Part shown: piece after piece, positions 1-7,477 of the stretch
Position numbering within the stretch: the first letter of the stretch is position 1
How the letters are laid out: each line of letters starts with the position of its first letter
From: Streptomyces sp. CB02400
GTDB taxonomy: Bacteria; Actinomycetota; Actinomycetes; Streptomycetales; Streptomycetaceae
Length of the DNA: 64,000 bases
Assembly: GCF_001905725.1 (NCBI RefSeq)
Contig: NZ_LIWB01000020.1
Coordinates: forward strand, 62,001 to 126,000
Direction: 5' to 3'
The notes under the pieces: generated by a model
Seen by the model: only the letters and a program-made list of their open reading frames with translations
Told to the model about the DNA's origin: nothing
Databases searched by the model: none
Made by a program: the position numbers and the translations under genes

Positions 1-1060
1 CCACGAGCCAGTCCCCGACGGGCGCCGAGTCCGCCGTCACGTCGGCCCGTTCGATCCGCCGGGTCAGTTCCGCCGACTCGGCGGCCAGGGCGGGGGCGCA
101 GTCCTCGGGTGTGCGGGCGAGGCGGCGGGCGCGCAGCCGGCCGGCGGTGGCCCGCAGGACCGGGCCGTGCAGGGGGTGGGCGAGGCGGATACCGCCGTGG
201 TCGTCGACGTGGACCAGGCCCGCGGTCTCCAGGCGTTCCAGGACGGTGAGGTCGGGGCCGTCGCCGTCGAGCGGCAGGGGTTCGGCGAAGGCGAGGCGGT
301 CGAGGGTCTCGCGGTCCTCGGGGCGGGCGCGGTCCAGGAGGTGGGCGGTGCGTTCGCGTACGGCCGGGGTCAGGGGCAGCGGGCCCCGCCCTTCCCAGGT
401 GCCCGGGACCTCGGTGGGCCGGCCGTGTTCGCGCACCGCGTCCGACAGGTCGCGCAGCAGCCGCAGGTCCCCGTCGCACAGCCGGTGCAGCCGGTTCGCG
501 GTGAGTGGCTCAGGGGTGGGGCCCGCGCCCGCCGCGAGCAGCCGCGCGGTGTCCTCCCGGGGCAGCGGTGGCAGGGCGAGCCGGGGCAGCAGTTCCCCGG
601 TCCACAGCCGGGACACGGCGGCGGGCACCGGTTCGCCGTCGGTGACGACGATCAGCAACCGGGTGCGTCCGTGTACGGCGAGCTGGTGGGCCAGGGCGGC
701 GGAGGCGTCGTCGAGCAGATGGGCGTCGTCGACGAACAGCGTGCGCACACCGGACAGTTGACGCAGTGCGAGGTGCAGGGTGGCGGGCTCGGGCAGCAGC
801 GGGGCGAAGGCGGCGAAGGGCAGGTGGCGGGTCCCCGGCGTCCCGGTGACACGGGCGCAGTCGGTACCCCGTACGGCCTCGGTGACGAGGCGGGTCTTGC
901 CCCGTCCCGCCGGTCCGGTCACCACGAGGCCTCGCCCCGCGCCGGTCAGCGAGCGCCGTACCAGGTCGAGTTCGTCCTCCCGGCCGGTGAACGGCCAGGG
1001 CGTTCGCAGTGTCGTCGCGTCCTTCTCGTACGGACCGGTGGCATCGCGTCGCAAGGTCAT
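1..1060 (-). CDS. LuxR/MalT-like regulator, ATPase N-terminal part (cut by left edge)
   Basis: The reading frame stays open from the ATG at 1060 to the left edge, giving about 353 residues with the C-terminus missing. The N-terminus reads as an AAA/STAND ATPase: a 'FTGREDELDLV' lead-in near residue 25, a Walker A 'GPAGRGKT' near residue 50, and an 'LFVDDAHLLDD' Walker B near residue 105. This arrangement is usual for large LAL/MalT-type regulators that end in a LuxR helix-turn-helix, which would lie beyond the edge. It is divergent from the metalloprotease-like gene at 1159. No strong ribosome binding site is seen before this ATG, so the start is tentative. The LuxR C-terminus is inferred, not seen; another STAND protein is possible. 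Confidence 0.75.
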   Translation of the reverse strand, partial: MTLRRDATGPYEKDATTLRTPWPFTGREDELDLVRRSLTGAGRGLVVTGPAGRGKTRLVTEAVRGTDCARVTGTPGTRHLPFAAFAPLLPEPATLHLALRQLSGVRTLFVDDAHLLDDASAALAHQLAVHGRTRLLIVVTDGEPVPAAVSRLWTGELLPRLALPPLPREDTARLLAAGAGPTPEPLTANRLHRLCDGDLRLLRDLSDAVREHGRPTEVPGTWEGRGPLPLTPAVRERTAHLLDRARPEDRETLDRLAFAEPLPLDGDGPDLTVLERLETAGLVHVDDHGGIRLAHPLHGPVLRATAGRLRARRLARTPEDCAPALAAESAELTRRIERADVTADSAPVGDWLV

Positions 1061-1158
1061 CACAAGAACAGGAGCACGGATACTCAAGCCTGATACAGGG
1101 CGACTTGAGCAGACCCCGACTCAGGCGCCCGGAGCGGCGGCACGGCAGCCTGTGATCC

Positions 1159-2244
1159 ATGACCGTCCGCCACTGCTCGCTGCCGCCGCAGCCGGCCCCC
1201 GCGTATCCGCCGGGCCTGGCCGCCGAGCGGCTCGGCGCGTTGATCGGCGGGCGGCGGCTGTGGGTCGACGGCACCGTGCTGCACTACTGCTTCTTCGGCG
1301 ACGACACCGCGGGGTCGGAGATCGCCGTGCCCGGAACCGGGCGGACCCGGTGGGTTCCGTGGGGCGGGGCCGAGGAGCAGCAGGACGTGGTGCGCGAGTG
1401 CTTCGAGGAGTGGCGGGGGCTCGGGCCGGGCCTGACGTTCACCGAGGTCCGCGACCGCACCGAGGCGGAGCTGCGCATCGGGTTCCAGCTCGGTGACGGC
1501 TCCTGGTCGGCCGTGGGCAGGGACGCGCTCCGGGTCGGCGTGCACGAGCGCACCATGAACTTCGGCTGGGACCTGACCGCACCGGGTGAACGCGCCACGG
1601 CCCTGCACCAGATCGGGCACGCGCTGGGAATGCTGCACGAGCACCAGAGCCCGTACGCCGGTATCCACTGGGACGACGAGGCCGTGTACGCCGAGCTGGC
1701 GGGTCCGCCGAACCACTGGAGCCGGGACAGGACGTACCACAACATCCTGCGCAGGCTCGGCCCGGACGAGGCCAACGGCTCCGTCTGGGACCCGCAGTCG
1801 ATCATGCAGTACGCGTTGCCGCCGGGGCTGGTCCTGGAGCCGGAGCAGTACCACGGGGGTGTGCATCCGCCCGGCACCCTCTCCCCCGCCGACAAGGAGT
1901 TCGTGCTCCGCCGGTACCCGCCGGCCGATCCGCCGCTGCCGCCGCCGCTGGTGCCGTTCCGTTCGGTGCCGCTGGGTCTGGGCCCCGGTGAGCAGGCGGA
2001 CTTCCGTGTCGATCCGCCGGAGACCCGCGACTACACGGTGGGCACCTTCGGCGAGGCCGACCGGGTCGTCGTGCTGTTCGAGGAGCGGGACGGGGAGCCC
2101 CGCTTCCTCGCCGGCCACGACGACGGGGGGACCGCGCACAACGCGGCCGTCACGGCCCGGCTGGTCAAGGGCCGCCGCTATTACGTCCGGGTCCGCCTGT
2201 ACTCCGCGTGGGGTCCGGGCGAGACGGCGGTCATGTGCTGGTGA
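1159..2244 (+). CDS. Astacin-like (M12A) protein with altered active site
   Basis: This 361-residue protein has the overall plan of bacterial astacin-type zinc peptidases. The zinc motif lies at residues 150-160 and reads H-Q-I-G-H-A-L-G-M-L-H, followed by E-H-Q-S-P. The family motif is HExxHxxGxxHE, so the zinc ligands H150, H154 and H160 are kept but the catalytic Glu151 is Gln. The Met-turn region reads 'SIMQYALP' near residue 214. Residues from about 265 to the end look like a beta-rich PPC-like domain. No signal peptide is visible, unlike most secreted astacins. It probably binds zinc but may be proteolytically weak or dead, perhaps acting as a binding protein. The ATG at 1159 is the first start in frame with the conserved region. 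Confidence 0.75.
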   Translation: MTVRHCSLPPQPAPAYPPGLAAERLGALIGGRRLWVDGTVLHYCFFGDDTAGSEIAVPGTGRTRWVPWGGAEEQQDVVRECFEEWRGLGPGLTFTEVRDRTEAELRIGFQLGDGSWSAVGRDALRVGVHERTMNFGWDLTAPGERATALHQIGHALGMLHEHQSPYAGIHWDDEAVYAELAGPPNHWSRDRTYHNILRRLGPDEANGSVWDPQSIMQYALPPGLVLEPEQYHGGVHPPGTLSPADKEFVLRRYPPADPPLPPPLVPFRSVPLGLGPGEQADFRVDPPETRDYTVGTFGEADRVVVLFEERDGEPRFLAGHDDGGTAHNAAVTARLVKGRRYYVRVRLYSAWGPGETAVMCW

Positions 2245-2290
2245 CGGCACCGACCGCACACACCAGAGCCATTTCCGGCGCCGGGGGAGC

Positions 2291-2332
2291 GGCCGGGGAC
2301 GTCACCTTCGGGGGAGGGTGACGTCCCCGGCC
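2291..2332 (+). terminator. Hairpin after the metalloprotease-like gene
   Basis: A perfect 16-bp stem (2291-2306 with 2317-2332) surrounds a 10-base loop about 45 bases after the stop codon. There is no clear T-run, as is common in Streptomyces terminators. Confidence 0.7.
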
Positions 2333-2439
2333 GGTGTTGTGGGGGTACGGTCCGGAAATCTCCGGCGGGCAGGCGGGCGGCCCTGGCTGCCGGTCTTCTC
2401 CGGCACCGCTTGAACTGGGTGCAGACCGCGGTGCCTCCA

Positions 2440-2640
2440 CTGGCATGCCGCCGTCGAACGCGGCGATCGTGCGGTCCGGCTCGATGACGGCGCGGCGCAC
2501 CGCCGCAAAGCGCGGCCCGTCGTTCCCGTCCGTCGAGGAGACCGCCGACGGGTCGCCCAGCAGCACGGATGACGTCGACGGACATGCCGGACCGTTCGGC
2601 CGGCTCTTCTTGCGTCAGGGAGAAAGACGGCGCAAGCAGC
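2440..2640 (-). pseudogene. Remnant of an XRE-family regulator
   Basis: Two pieces in different frames on the minus strand resemble one Streptomyces XRE regulator. Bases about 2567-2629 encode a helix-turn-helix piece reading 'SLTQEEPAERSGMSVDVI'. The next piece, from about 2566 down to 2440, reads 'LLGDPSAVSSTDG' then 'RFAAVRRAVIEPD', which resembles the linker after the DNA-binding domain in this family. The stretch between the two parts is missing and the frame changes at the join. No intact protein can be made. The remaining bases between 2333 and 2675 hold nothing else I can support. Confidence 0.5.
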
Positions 2641-2675
2641 GCGGGGCGCGGCCACCCACCGGGCCCACAACGACG

Positions 2676-2706
2676 ACGGCTCCGAACCCAGTGGGTTCGG
2701 AGCCGT
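2676..2706 (-). terminator. Terminator of tRNA-Pro copy 1
   Basis: A 14-bp stem (2676-2689 with 2693-2706) and a 3-base loop lie directly downstream of the minus-strand tRNA. Each of the three tRNA-Pro copies has its own, different hairpin here. Confidence 0.75.
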
Positions 2707-2731
2707 TCCGATGTCCTGGGACATCGCACTG

Positions 2732-2805
<74 letters not shown>

Positions 2806-2867
2806 ATGCGGTTCGCGCGGTGGACCGCGTGATCTCGCAGGTCAACAGTACCGCATCGGGACGCGGG

Positions 2868-4310
2868 TCAGCCGCGTACGGCGGAGGCCGCGGGCTTTGG
2901 TCCCGGAATGGCCGGCTGTGCGGAGGGGGAGGCCGGGCGGGTGGTGCGGCGGGCCGGGACCAGGAGGGCCGCGCCCGCTGCCGCGAGGCAGAGTACGGCG
3001 AGCAGGGCGAAGCCCCGGGTGTAGCCGGACTCGTACGGCAGGCCCGAGGGCTGGAGCCGGCCGGTGACCAGGACGCTGGTGATCGCGGCGCCGATGGAGC
3101 CGCCGATGGTGCGGATGTTGGCGTTCATGCCGGTCGCGGCGCCGGTCTGGTCGACGGGGACGCTGCCGACGATGAGGTTGGCCATGGCGGCGAAGGCCAG
3201 TCCGATACCGAGGCCGAACACGCCCGCGGCCAGGGCGATCTGCCACTGCCGGCCGTGCCAGAGGGCGAGGATGGCGCAGGCGAGCGAGCCGAGCGCGGCG
3301 CCGGCCGTCAGGAGCGCCTTGGCGCCCACGACCGGCTCCAGCCGGCCGCTGAGCACCCCGGAGAGGAACATCGCGACCAGCATGGGCAGCATCAGCAGCC
3401 CGGCGGCGGTGACGCTCGCGCCGAAGCCGTAGCCCGCCGAGTCCGGGGTCTGCACGAAACCGGGGAGGAAGGACCAGATGGCGTACATGCCGGCGCCGAA
3501 GAGCAGTGCGGCCGTGTTGGTGGTCCACACGGCGGGCAGCCGCATGACACGCAGGTCGATCAGCGGACTGCGGGAGCGGGACTCGGCGTACAGCCACAGC
3601 GCGAACAGGACGACGGCGGCGCCGAGGAGTCCGAGGACGCGGGCGGAGCCCCAGCCCCAGCTGCCGGCCTGGCTGAGCGGCAGCAGCAGGGCCACCAGCC
3701 AGGCCGAGAGGAGCCCGGCGCCCGTCCAACTGACGCTGCCTTCGGAGCGGTTGGGGGACTCGGGTATGTAGCGCAGGGCAATCAGGGTGGTCACCGCGAC
3801 GACGGCCACGGGGATCCAGAACAGCCAGCGGTAGTCGAGTGCGGTGACGATCGGGCCCGCCGCCACCATGCCGACGCCACCGCCGGCGGCGATCACGGCG
3901 GACAGGTTGCTGATGCTGCCGCTCACCTCGGAGGCCTGGAACTCGTCGCGGATGATGCCGAAGGAGAGCGGGAACAGGGCGCCGCCGACGCCCTGGACGA
4001 CCCGGGCGAGGATGAGGACGCCGATGGTCGGCGCGAGGGCGGCGAGCAGACAGCCGATCGCCACGGTGACGAGGACGCCGACGAGGGTCCGCTTGCGGCC
4101 GATCAGGTCGCCGACGCGGCCGAGGACCGGGGTGAACACCGAGGCGGACAGCAGGTACGCGGTCATCACCCAGGTCGCGGTGGACTGCGAGGTGTGCAGC
4201 GCGTGCTGGACGGTCGGCAGGGCCGGCGCGATCAGCGACTGCAGCATGGAGAACACGCCGGCACCGGTCGCGAGGACCGCGAAGGTGAGGCGGGTGGACG
4301 AGCGGGGCAT
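2868..4310 (-). CDS. MFS drug exporter, DHA2 (14-TMS) type
   Basis: This 480-residue membrane protein is a proton-driven exporter of the DHA2/EmrB-QacA group. It shows the MFS motif A 'GRVGDLIGRKRTL' after the second membrane segment, motif C-like glycine/proline-rich helices, and about 14 hydrophobic segments. I start it at the ATG at 4310 because GGAGAGG precedes it and the protein begins 'MPRSSTRLTFAVLATGAG', just before the first helix; the longer open frame upstream runs into the operator region. The tail is charged and Pro-rich. It is divergent from the TetR gene at 4666, and two palindromic operators lie between them, so TetR control of pump expression is likely. The substrate is unknown. 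Confidence 0.9.
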   Translation of the reverse strand: MPRSSTRLTFAVLATGAGVFSMLQSLIAPALPTVQHALHTSQSTATWVMTAYLLSASVFTPVLGRVGDLIGRKRTLVGVLVTVAIGCLLAALAPTIGVLILARVVQGVGGALFPLSFGIIRDEFQASEVSGSISNLSAVIAAGGGVGMVAAGPIVTALDYRWLFWIPVAVVAVTTLIALRYIPESPNRSEGSVSWTGAGLLSAWLVALLLPLSQAGSWGWGSARVLGLLGAAVVLFALWLYAESRSRSPLIDLRVMRLPAVWTTNTAALLFGAGMYAIWSFLPGFVQTPDSAGYGFGASVTAAGLLMLPMLVAMFLSGVLSGRLEPVVGAKALLTAGAALGSLACAILALWHGRQWQIALAAGVFGLGIGLAFAAMANLIVGSVPVDQTGAATGMNANIRTIGGSIGAAITSVLVTGRLQPSGLPYESGYTRGFALLAVLCLAAAGAALLVPARRTTRPASPSAQPAIPGPKPAASAVRG

Positions 4311-4540
4311 GGAGAGCCTCTCCGAATCCGAACAGGGTGCGGCCGTCGTTCCGCGGTCGGCGTGCCGCGGCGGCCGGGTGCGGGCCGGTGCGGCACGCGG
4401 GCGGCATCGGGCACTCCGGCGGCCGCGGGAGGCGGTCGCGGAACGTAGGCACGGGACGGGGGCGGTGCGCCTGGCGCAGGGCCCGTGAGGGAGGTCGTGC
4501 GCGGAGGTACGGGAGCAAGGGGGTAGGGGTGCCGAAGCGC

Positions 4541-4572
4541 CCGTGGACGCGTGCGGCCGCACGCGTCCACGG
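4541..4572. repeat. Perfect 32-bp palindrome
   Basis: Bases 4541-4556 are the exact reverse complement of 4557-4572, with no spacer. The centre is gcggccgc, flanked by acgcgt on the right and acgcgt's mirror on the left. It lies between the divergent MFS and TetR genes, 23 bp before the first TetR operator. It could be a protein-binding site or a transcription barrier. Confidence 0.85.
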
Positions 4573-4594
4573 CGATCGCACCCCGCACTGCTAA

Positions 4595-4634
4595 AGTGGA
4601 GGTACCCCTCCACTGTAGCGGAGGCACCCCTCCG
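4595..4634. promoter_or_regulatory. Tandem TetR operators
   Basis: Two palindromes share the core GGAGG-NNCC-CCTCC: agtggagg-tacc-cctccact at 4595-4614 and cggagg-cacc-cctccg at 4619-4634. Their centres are 22 bp apart, two helical turns, so two dimers could bind the same face. They lie 32 bp before the TetR start and within the divergent promoter region of the pump. That they are the TetR sites is inferred from position and symmetry. Confidence 0.75.
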
Positions 4635-4665
4635 TTTCAATCCGAGTTCTGTCCGGGAGGCAGCC

Positions 4666-5244
4666 GTGACCGCCCAGCCGTTCCCCGTCAGCGAGATCGT
4701 GGCGTCCCGGCGACCGCACCGCAAGGACGCCGCCCGCAACTACGACGCCCTGCTGGCCGCGGCCCGCGAGGCGTTCGCCGAGCACGGCTCGGAGGCCTCC
4801 CTGGAGGACGTGGCGCGCCGCGCGGGCGTCGGCATCGGCACCCTCTACCGCAACTTCCCGACTCGCCGGAACCTGTTCGAGAGCGTCTACGCGGGCGAGG
4901 TGAACGACCTCTGCCGGTACGCCGAGGAGGTCGCCGGTCGGGAGCCGTGGGAGGCGCTGACGGCGTGGCTGCGCCGGTTCGTGGACTACACGGTCACCAA
5001 GCGCGCCATCCGGGAGGCGCTGGACGGCGAGTCGGAGATCTTCCAGGTGTGCCGGGAGTCGATGTACGCGGCGGGCGGTCCGCTGTTCGAGCGGGCGCAG
5101 CAGGCCGGACGGGCGCGGGGCGACATCGCCTTCGACGACCTGCTGCGGATGGTCGCCGGGATCACCGCGACGAACTTCGCCGACGACGCCCAGCGCGACC
5201 GGGTCCTGACCGTCGCCCTGGACGGGGTACGCACCGAGCGCTGA
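4666..5244 (+). CDS. TetR-family transcriptional repressor
   Basis: This 192-residue protein has a TetR DNA-binding domain at about residues 20-65, with 'RNYDALLAAAREAFAEHG' and 'VGIGTLYRNFPTRRNLFE'. The all-helical C-terminal ligand domain resembles the group next to MFS pumps. I chose the GTG at 4666, preceded by GGGAGG at the right distance; the longer frame from 4543 runs through both operator palindromes and is unlikely to be translated. It is divergent from the MFS exporter, so ligand-released repression of the pump and of its own gene is expected. A strong hairpin follows the stop. Confidence 0.92.
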   Translation: MTAQPFPVSEIVASRRPHRKDAARNYDALLAAAREAFAEHGSEASLEDVARRAGVGIGTLYRNFPTRRNLFESVYAGEVNDLCRYAEEVAGREPWEALTAWLRRFVDYTVTKRAIREALDGESEIFQVCRESMYAAGGPLFERAQQAGRARGDIAFDDLLRMVAGITATNFADDAQRDRVLTVALDGVRTER

Positions 5245-5255
5245 GCCGCCACGCA

Positions 5256-5294
5256 CCGCGGGGCGGCCCCTCCTCCCCCGGGGCCGCCCCGCGG
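5256..5294 (+). terminator. Terminator of the TetR gene
   Basis: A perfect 15-bp stem (5256-5270 with 5280-5294), 9-base loop, followed by TCTTGT, begins 11 bases after the TetR stop. Confidence 0.8.
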
Positions 5295-5314
5295 TCTTGT
5301 CAGGTGGTGCGCGG

Positions 5315-5663
5315 TCAGTGGCGTCCCGTCGGCGGGGGCGTGACGCCCAGCCGTGCGGCGCTCTCGTTCAGCTCGCGCCACACCTTCGGCACCACCGGTG
5401 TCTCCCGCTCGGCCGCCACGGCCGTTCGGGGGACACCGGGACAGAACACGCCGTCGGTGCCCTCCGCGACCGGCAGACCCTTGAGCGTGGCCGGGGTGTC
5501 GTCCACGGTCCGCGGTGAAGTCCGCCGTGCCGCCGCCGAAGGCGGCCGGGTCGAGGGCGACGAGCAGGGCGTTCTGACGGTGTTCGCGCCCGGCCGGGTC
5601 GTCGGAGTGGAAGATCGGTGCGCCGACCAGCACGCCGGTGATCAGCTCAAACGCGAGGGACAC
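5315..5663 (-). pseudogene. Truncated, frameshifted Ldh/YlbC-family dehydrogenase (C-terminal part)
   Basis: The minus strand carries the C-terminal third of a malate/L-lactate-dehydrogenase-like (Ldh family, NAD(P)-dependent) oxidoreductase. From about 5663 down it reads 'VSLAFELITGVLVGAPIF' and 'RQNALLVALDPAAFGGG'. It then changes frame and continues 'LKGLPVAEGTDGVFCPG' and 'WRELNESAARLGVTPPP' to the TGA at 5315. These blocks and their order match my memory of the family's C-terminus. The N-terminal two thirds, with the catalytic His, is missing: the sequence changes abruptly at about 5663 into a cupin remnant on the other strand. Confidence 0.65.
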
Positions 5664-5907
5664 GCCCGCGACGAGCACGTGACGGTCCTCGACGGTGAGG
5701 CGGAGGTGTGGGTCGGCGGCGAGGTGACGAGGCTGGAGCGGTACGACACCACGTACGTCCCCTCCCCCGTCCCGCACCTGTTCCGCAATGTCGGCGACAC
5801 CCCGCCGCGCATCCTGTGGGTGTGCTCCTCGGGGCCGGTGACCCGGACGTTCACGGAGACGGGCAGGACGGTGGAGCACCTGTCGGACGAGGACCGGATG
5901 GGCCGCG
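5664..5907 (+). pseudogene. Truncated cupin-domain protein
   Basis: The plus strand encodes the C-terminal part of a small cupin protein: 'EHVTVLDGEAEVWVGGEV', then 'YDTTYVPSPVPHLFRNVG' and 'RTFTETGRTVEHLSDEDR'. This contains the second cupin motif with its P-H-x-F-R-N. The N-terminus and start codon are absent, replaced by the Ldh remnant on the opposite strand. The frame has no natural stop where the family usually ends. The two remnants look like the leftovers of a divergent gene pair after deletion of both 5' ends. Confidence 0.6.
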
Positions 5908-5931
5908 ACCGAGCGGCCCCCGAAACAGCCG

Positions 5932-5965
5932 CGCGCAGTTCCCCGGGGATGCGGGGAACTGCGCG
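5932..5965. terminator. Bidirectional hairpin, dispersed Streptomyces-type repeat
   Basis: A 13-bp stem (5932-5944 with 5953-5965) with arm cgcgcagttcccc lies between the cupin remnant and the end of the MFS gene. The same arm forms the outer part of the hairpin at 13119-13162, so it belongs to a repeated palindromic element that probably acts as a terminator. Confidence 0.75.
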
Positions 5966-5978
5966 ACGGGAGCCGGAA

Positions 5979-7304
5979 TCAGCCGGTGGCGACCAGCTGC
6001 CGCGGCTCGCCGTCCCGCCGCTCCGACCGCGCGGTCCGCAGCGCGGCGATGCCGATGAAGACCATCGACGCCGCGCCGGCCATGGCGAAGGCCGTGAAGC
6101 CCCAGTCGCCCTTGTCCGCGGCGAGCAACTGGCCGCCCAGCCACGGTCCGAAGACCGCGCCGAAGCGGCCCATGCCGGAGGTCCAGCCGACCGCCGTGGC
6201 CCGGTTGGCGGGGGCGGAGCCGATGGACACGGTCGCGTAGATCATCGTCTGGGCGCTGTTGAGGAACACGCCGGTGAGGAAGACGACCACGAAGGTCAGC
6301 GTCAGCGGCATGTGGACGCTGAGCAGGAAGACGCCGCCGGCGGTCAGCGCGAACCAGATCGCCGAGATGCGCGGGGCGCCGAAGCGGTCGGAGGCCCGGC
6401 CTGCGACCAGCATGCCCACGATGCCGCCGAGGTTGAACAGCACGACGAAGGTGAGCGCGGAGCCGAGTTCGTAGCCCTCGCTGCGCATCAGGGTGGGCAG
6501 CCAGGTGGCGACGCCGTAGACGAGGAGCAGGCCGCCGAAGGAGGCCAGCCAGTACAGCAGGGTCTGGACCCACTCGCCGCCGCGGAACAGGTTGAGCAGG
6601 TTGGCCCAGGGGGCGCCGGCGGCGGTCCGGTCCTTGGCGGCGGGCAGCTCGACGTCGTAGCGGCCGGCCAGCGCGCGGGCCTCCTCCGTGCGGCCGCGGG
6701 CGACCAGGAAGCTCAGCGACTCGGGCAGGAACCGGGCGAGCACGGGGACGAAGAGCAGCGGAACCACACAGACCCAGAAGGCGGCACGCCAGCCGAGTGG
6801 CTCGACGATCCACAGGGCCACGTAGGCGGAGAGGATGCCGCCGGCGTGGTGGGCGGTCATCAGCAGGCCGATGGTGAGGGCGGCGCGAGCGCGCGGGGCG
6901 TAGTCGGAGACCATGCTGATCGCGGTGGGGAGCAGGCCGCCGAGGCCGATGCCGGCGAGGGTCCGGCCGAGGCCGAAGACGGCGACGCCGTTGGAGACCG
7001 CACAGAGGCCGGAGGCCAGCGAGAAGAGCGTGACGCAGGAGACCATCAGCTTCTTGCGGCCGATGCGGTCGGCGACCGTCCCCGCGGCCAGCGCGCCGAC
7101 GAGCATGCCGAAGGTGGCGTAGCTGCCGAGGTCACCGGCCTGGGCCGAGGTGATGCCGAGGGCCTTCTCCTCGAGCATGTGGGGCAGCACCGAGCCGTAG
7201 ATGAACATGTCCAGGCCGTCGAAGAGGACGGCGAGCCAGCACAGGCCGACGACCAGCAGGGCCAGTCTGCTGCCGCGGGCGGACAGCGCGGAGGAGGAGG
7301 ACAT
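5979..7304 (-). CDS. MFS aromatic-acid:proton symporter (AAHS family)
   Basis: This 441-residue protein has 12 hydrophobic segments and the AAHS (PcaK/BenK/GalT-like) signature 'DGLDMFIYGSVLP' in the first helix, with acidic residues needed for aromatic acid transport. Motif A is 'GTVADRIGRKKLM', and 'RFLPESLSFL' ends the first half as in this family. It probably imports the aromatic acid degraded by the operon at 7478-11676, most likely gallate or protocatechuate (inference from the neighbours). It has its own promoter with a site resembling the one before the GntR gene. A TCC-rich ribosome-binding region, GAGGAAA when read on the minus strand, precedes the ATG. Confidence 0.88.
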   Translation of the reverse strand: MSSSSALSARGSRLALLVVGLCWLAVLFDGLDMFIYGSVLPHMLEEKALGITSAQAGDLGSYATFGMLVGALAAGTVADRIGRKKLMVSCVTLFSLASGLCAVSNGVAVFGLGRTLAGIGLGGLLPTAISMVSDYAPRARAALTIGLLMTAHHAGGILSAYVALWIVEPLGWRAAFWVCVVPLLFVPVLARFLPESLSFLVARGRTEEARALAGRYDVELPAAKDRTAAGAPWANLLNLFRGGEWVQTLLYWLASFGGLLLVYGVATWLPTLMRSEGYELGSALTFVVLFNLGGIVGMLVAGRASDRFGAPRISAIWFALTAGGVFLLSVHMPLTLTFVVVFLTGVFLNSAQTMIYATVSIGSAPANRATAVGWTSGMGRFGAVFGPWLGGQLLAADKGDWGFTAFAMAGAASMVFIGIAALRTARSERRDGEPRQLVATG

Positions 7305-7361
7305 CGTTGTTTTCCTCTCGTCCAGGAGGAGTTTCCCTGGAGGGGACGTGTGATGGGGCGA

Positions 7362-7407
7362 CGCTAAGGACCCCGCTCACTCAGTGTCAACACTTTTGTT
7401 GACAATC
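7362..7407 (-). promoter_or_regulatory. Promoter and GntR-type operator of the AAHS transporter
   Basis: On the minus strand TTGACA (7385-7390) and TTAGCG (7362-7367) are separated by 17 bp. An inverted repeat, tgtcaac-6 bp-gttgaca, covers 7385-7404 and overlaps the -35. The 12-mer gattgtcaacaa (minus strand, 7396-7407) recurs at 11727-11738 before the GntR gene, so GntR probably controls both. Confidence 0.65.
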
Positions 7408-7420
7408 ACAGCGACAATTT

Positions 7421-7462
7421 GGGGGGTGGGTCGCGCACACATGTGTGCGCGACCCACCCCCC
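7421..7462. terminator. Perfect 42-bp palindrome
   Basis: Bases 7421-7441 are the exact reverse complement of 7442-7462 with no spacer. It sits 15 bp after the stop of the dioxygenase gene and before the transporter promoter, the position of a terminator separating the two units. The lack of any loop is unusual for a terminator. Confidence 0.75.
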
Positions 7463-7477
7463 GGTGTGCGGTCCTCG

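Noticed and set aside
4551..7367. A 938-codon open frame on the plus strand
   Set aside because: It runs through the TetR gene in another frame and antisense to the MFS transporter. High GC leaves few stops. Only the cupin remnant inside it (5664-5907) has family sequence.
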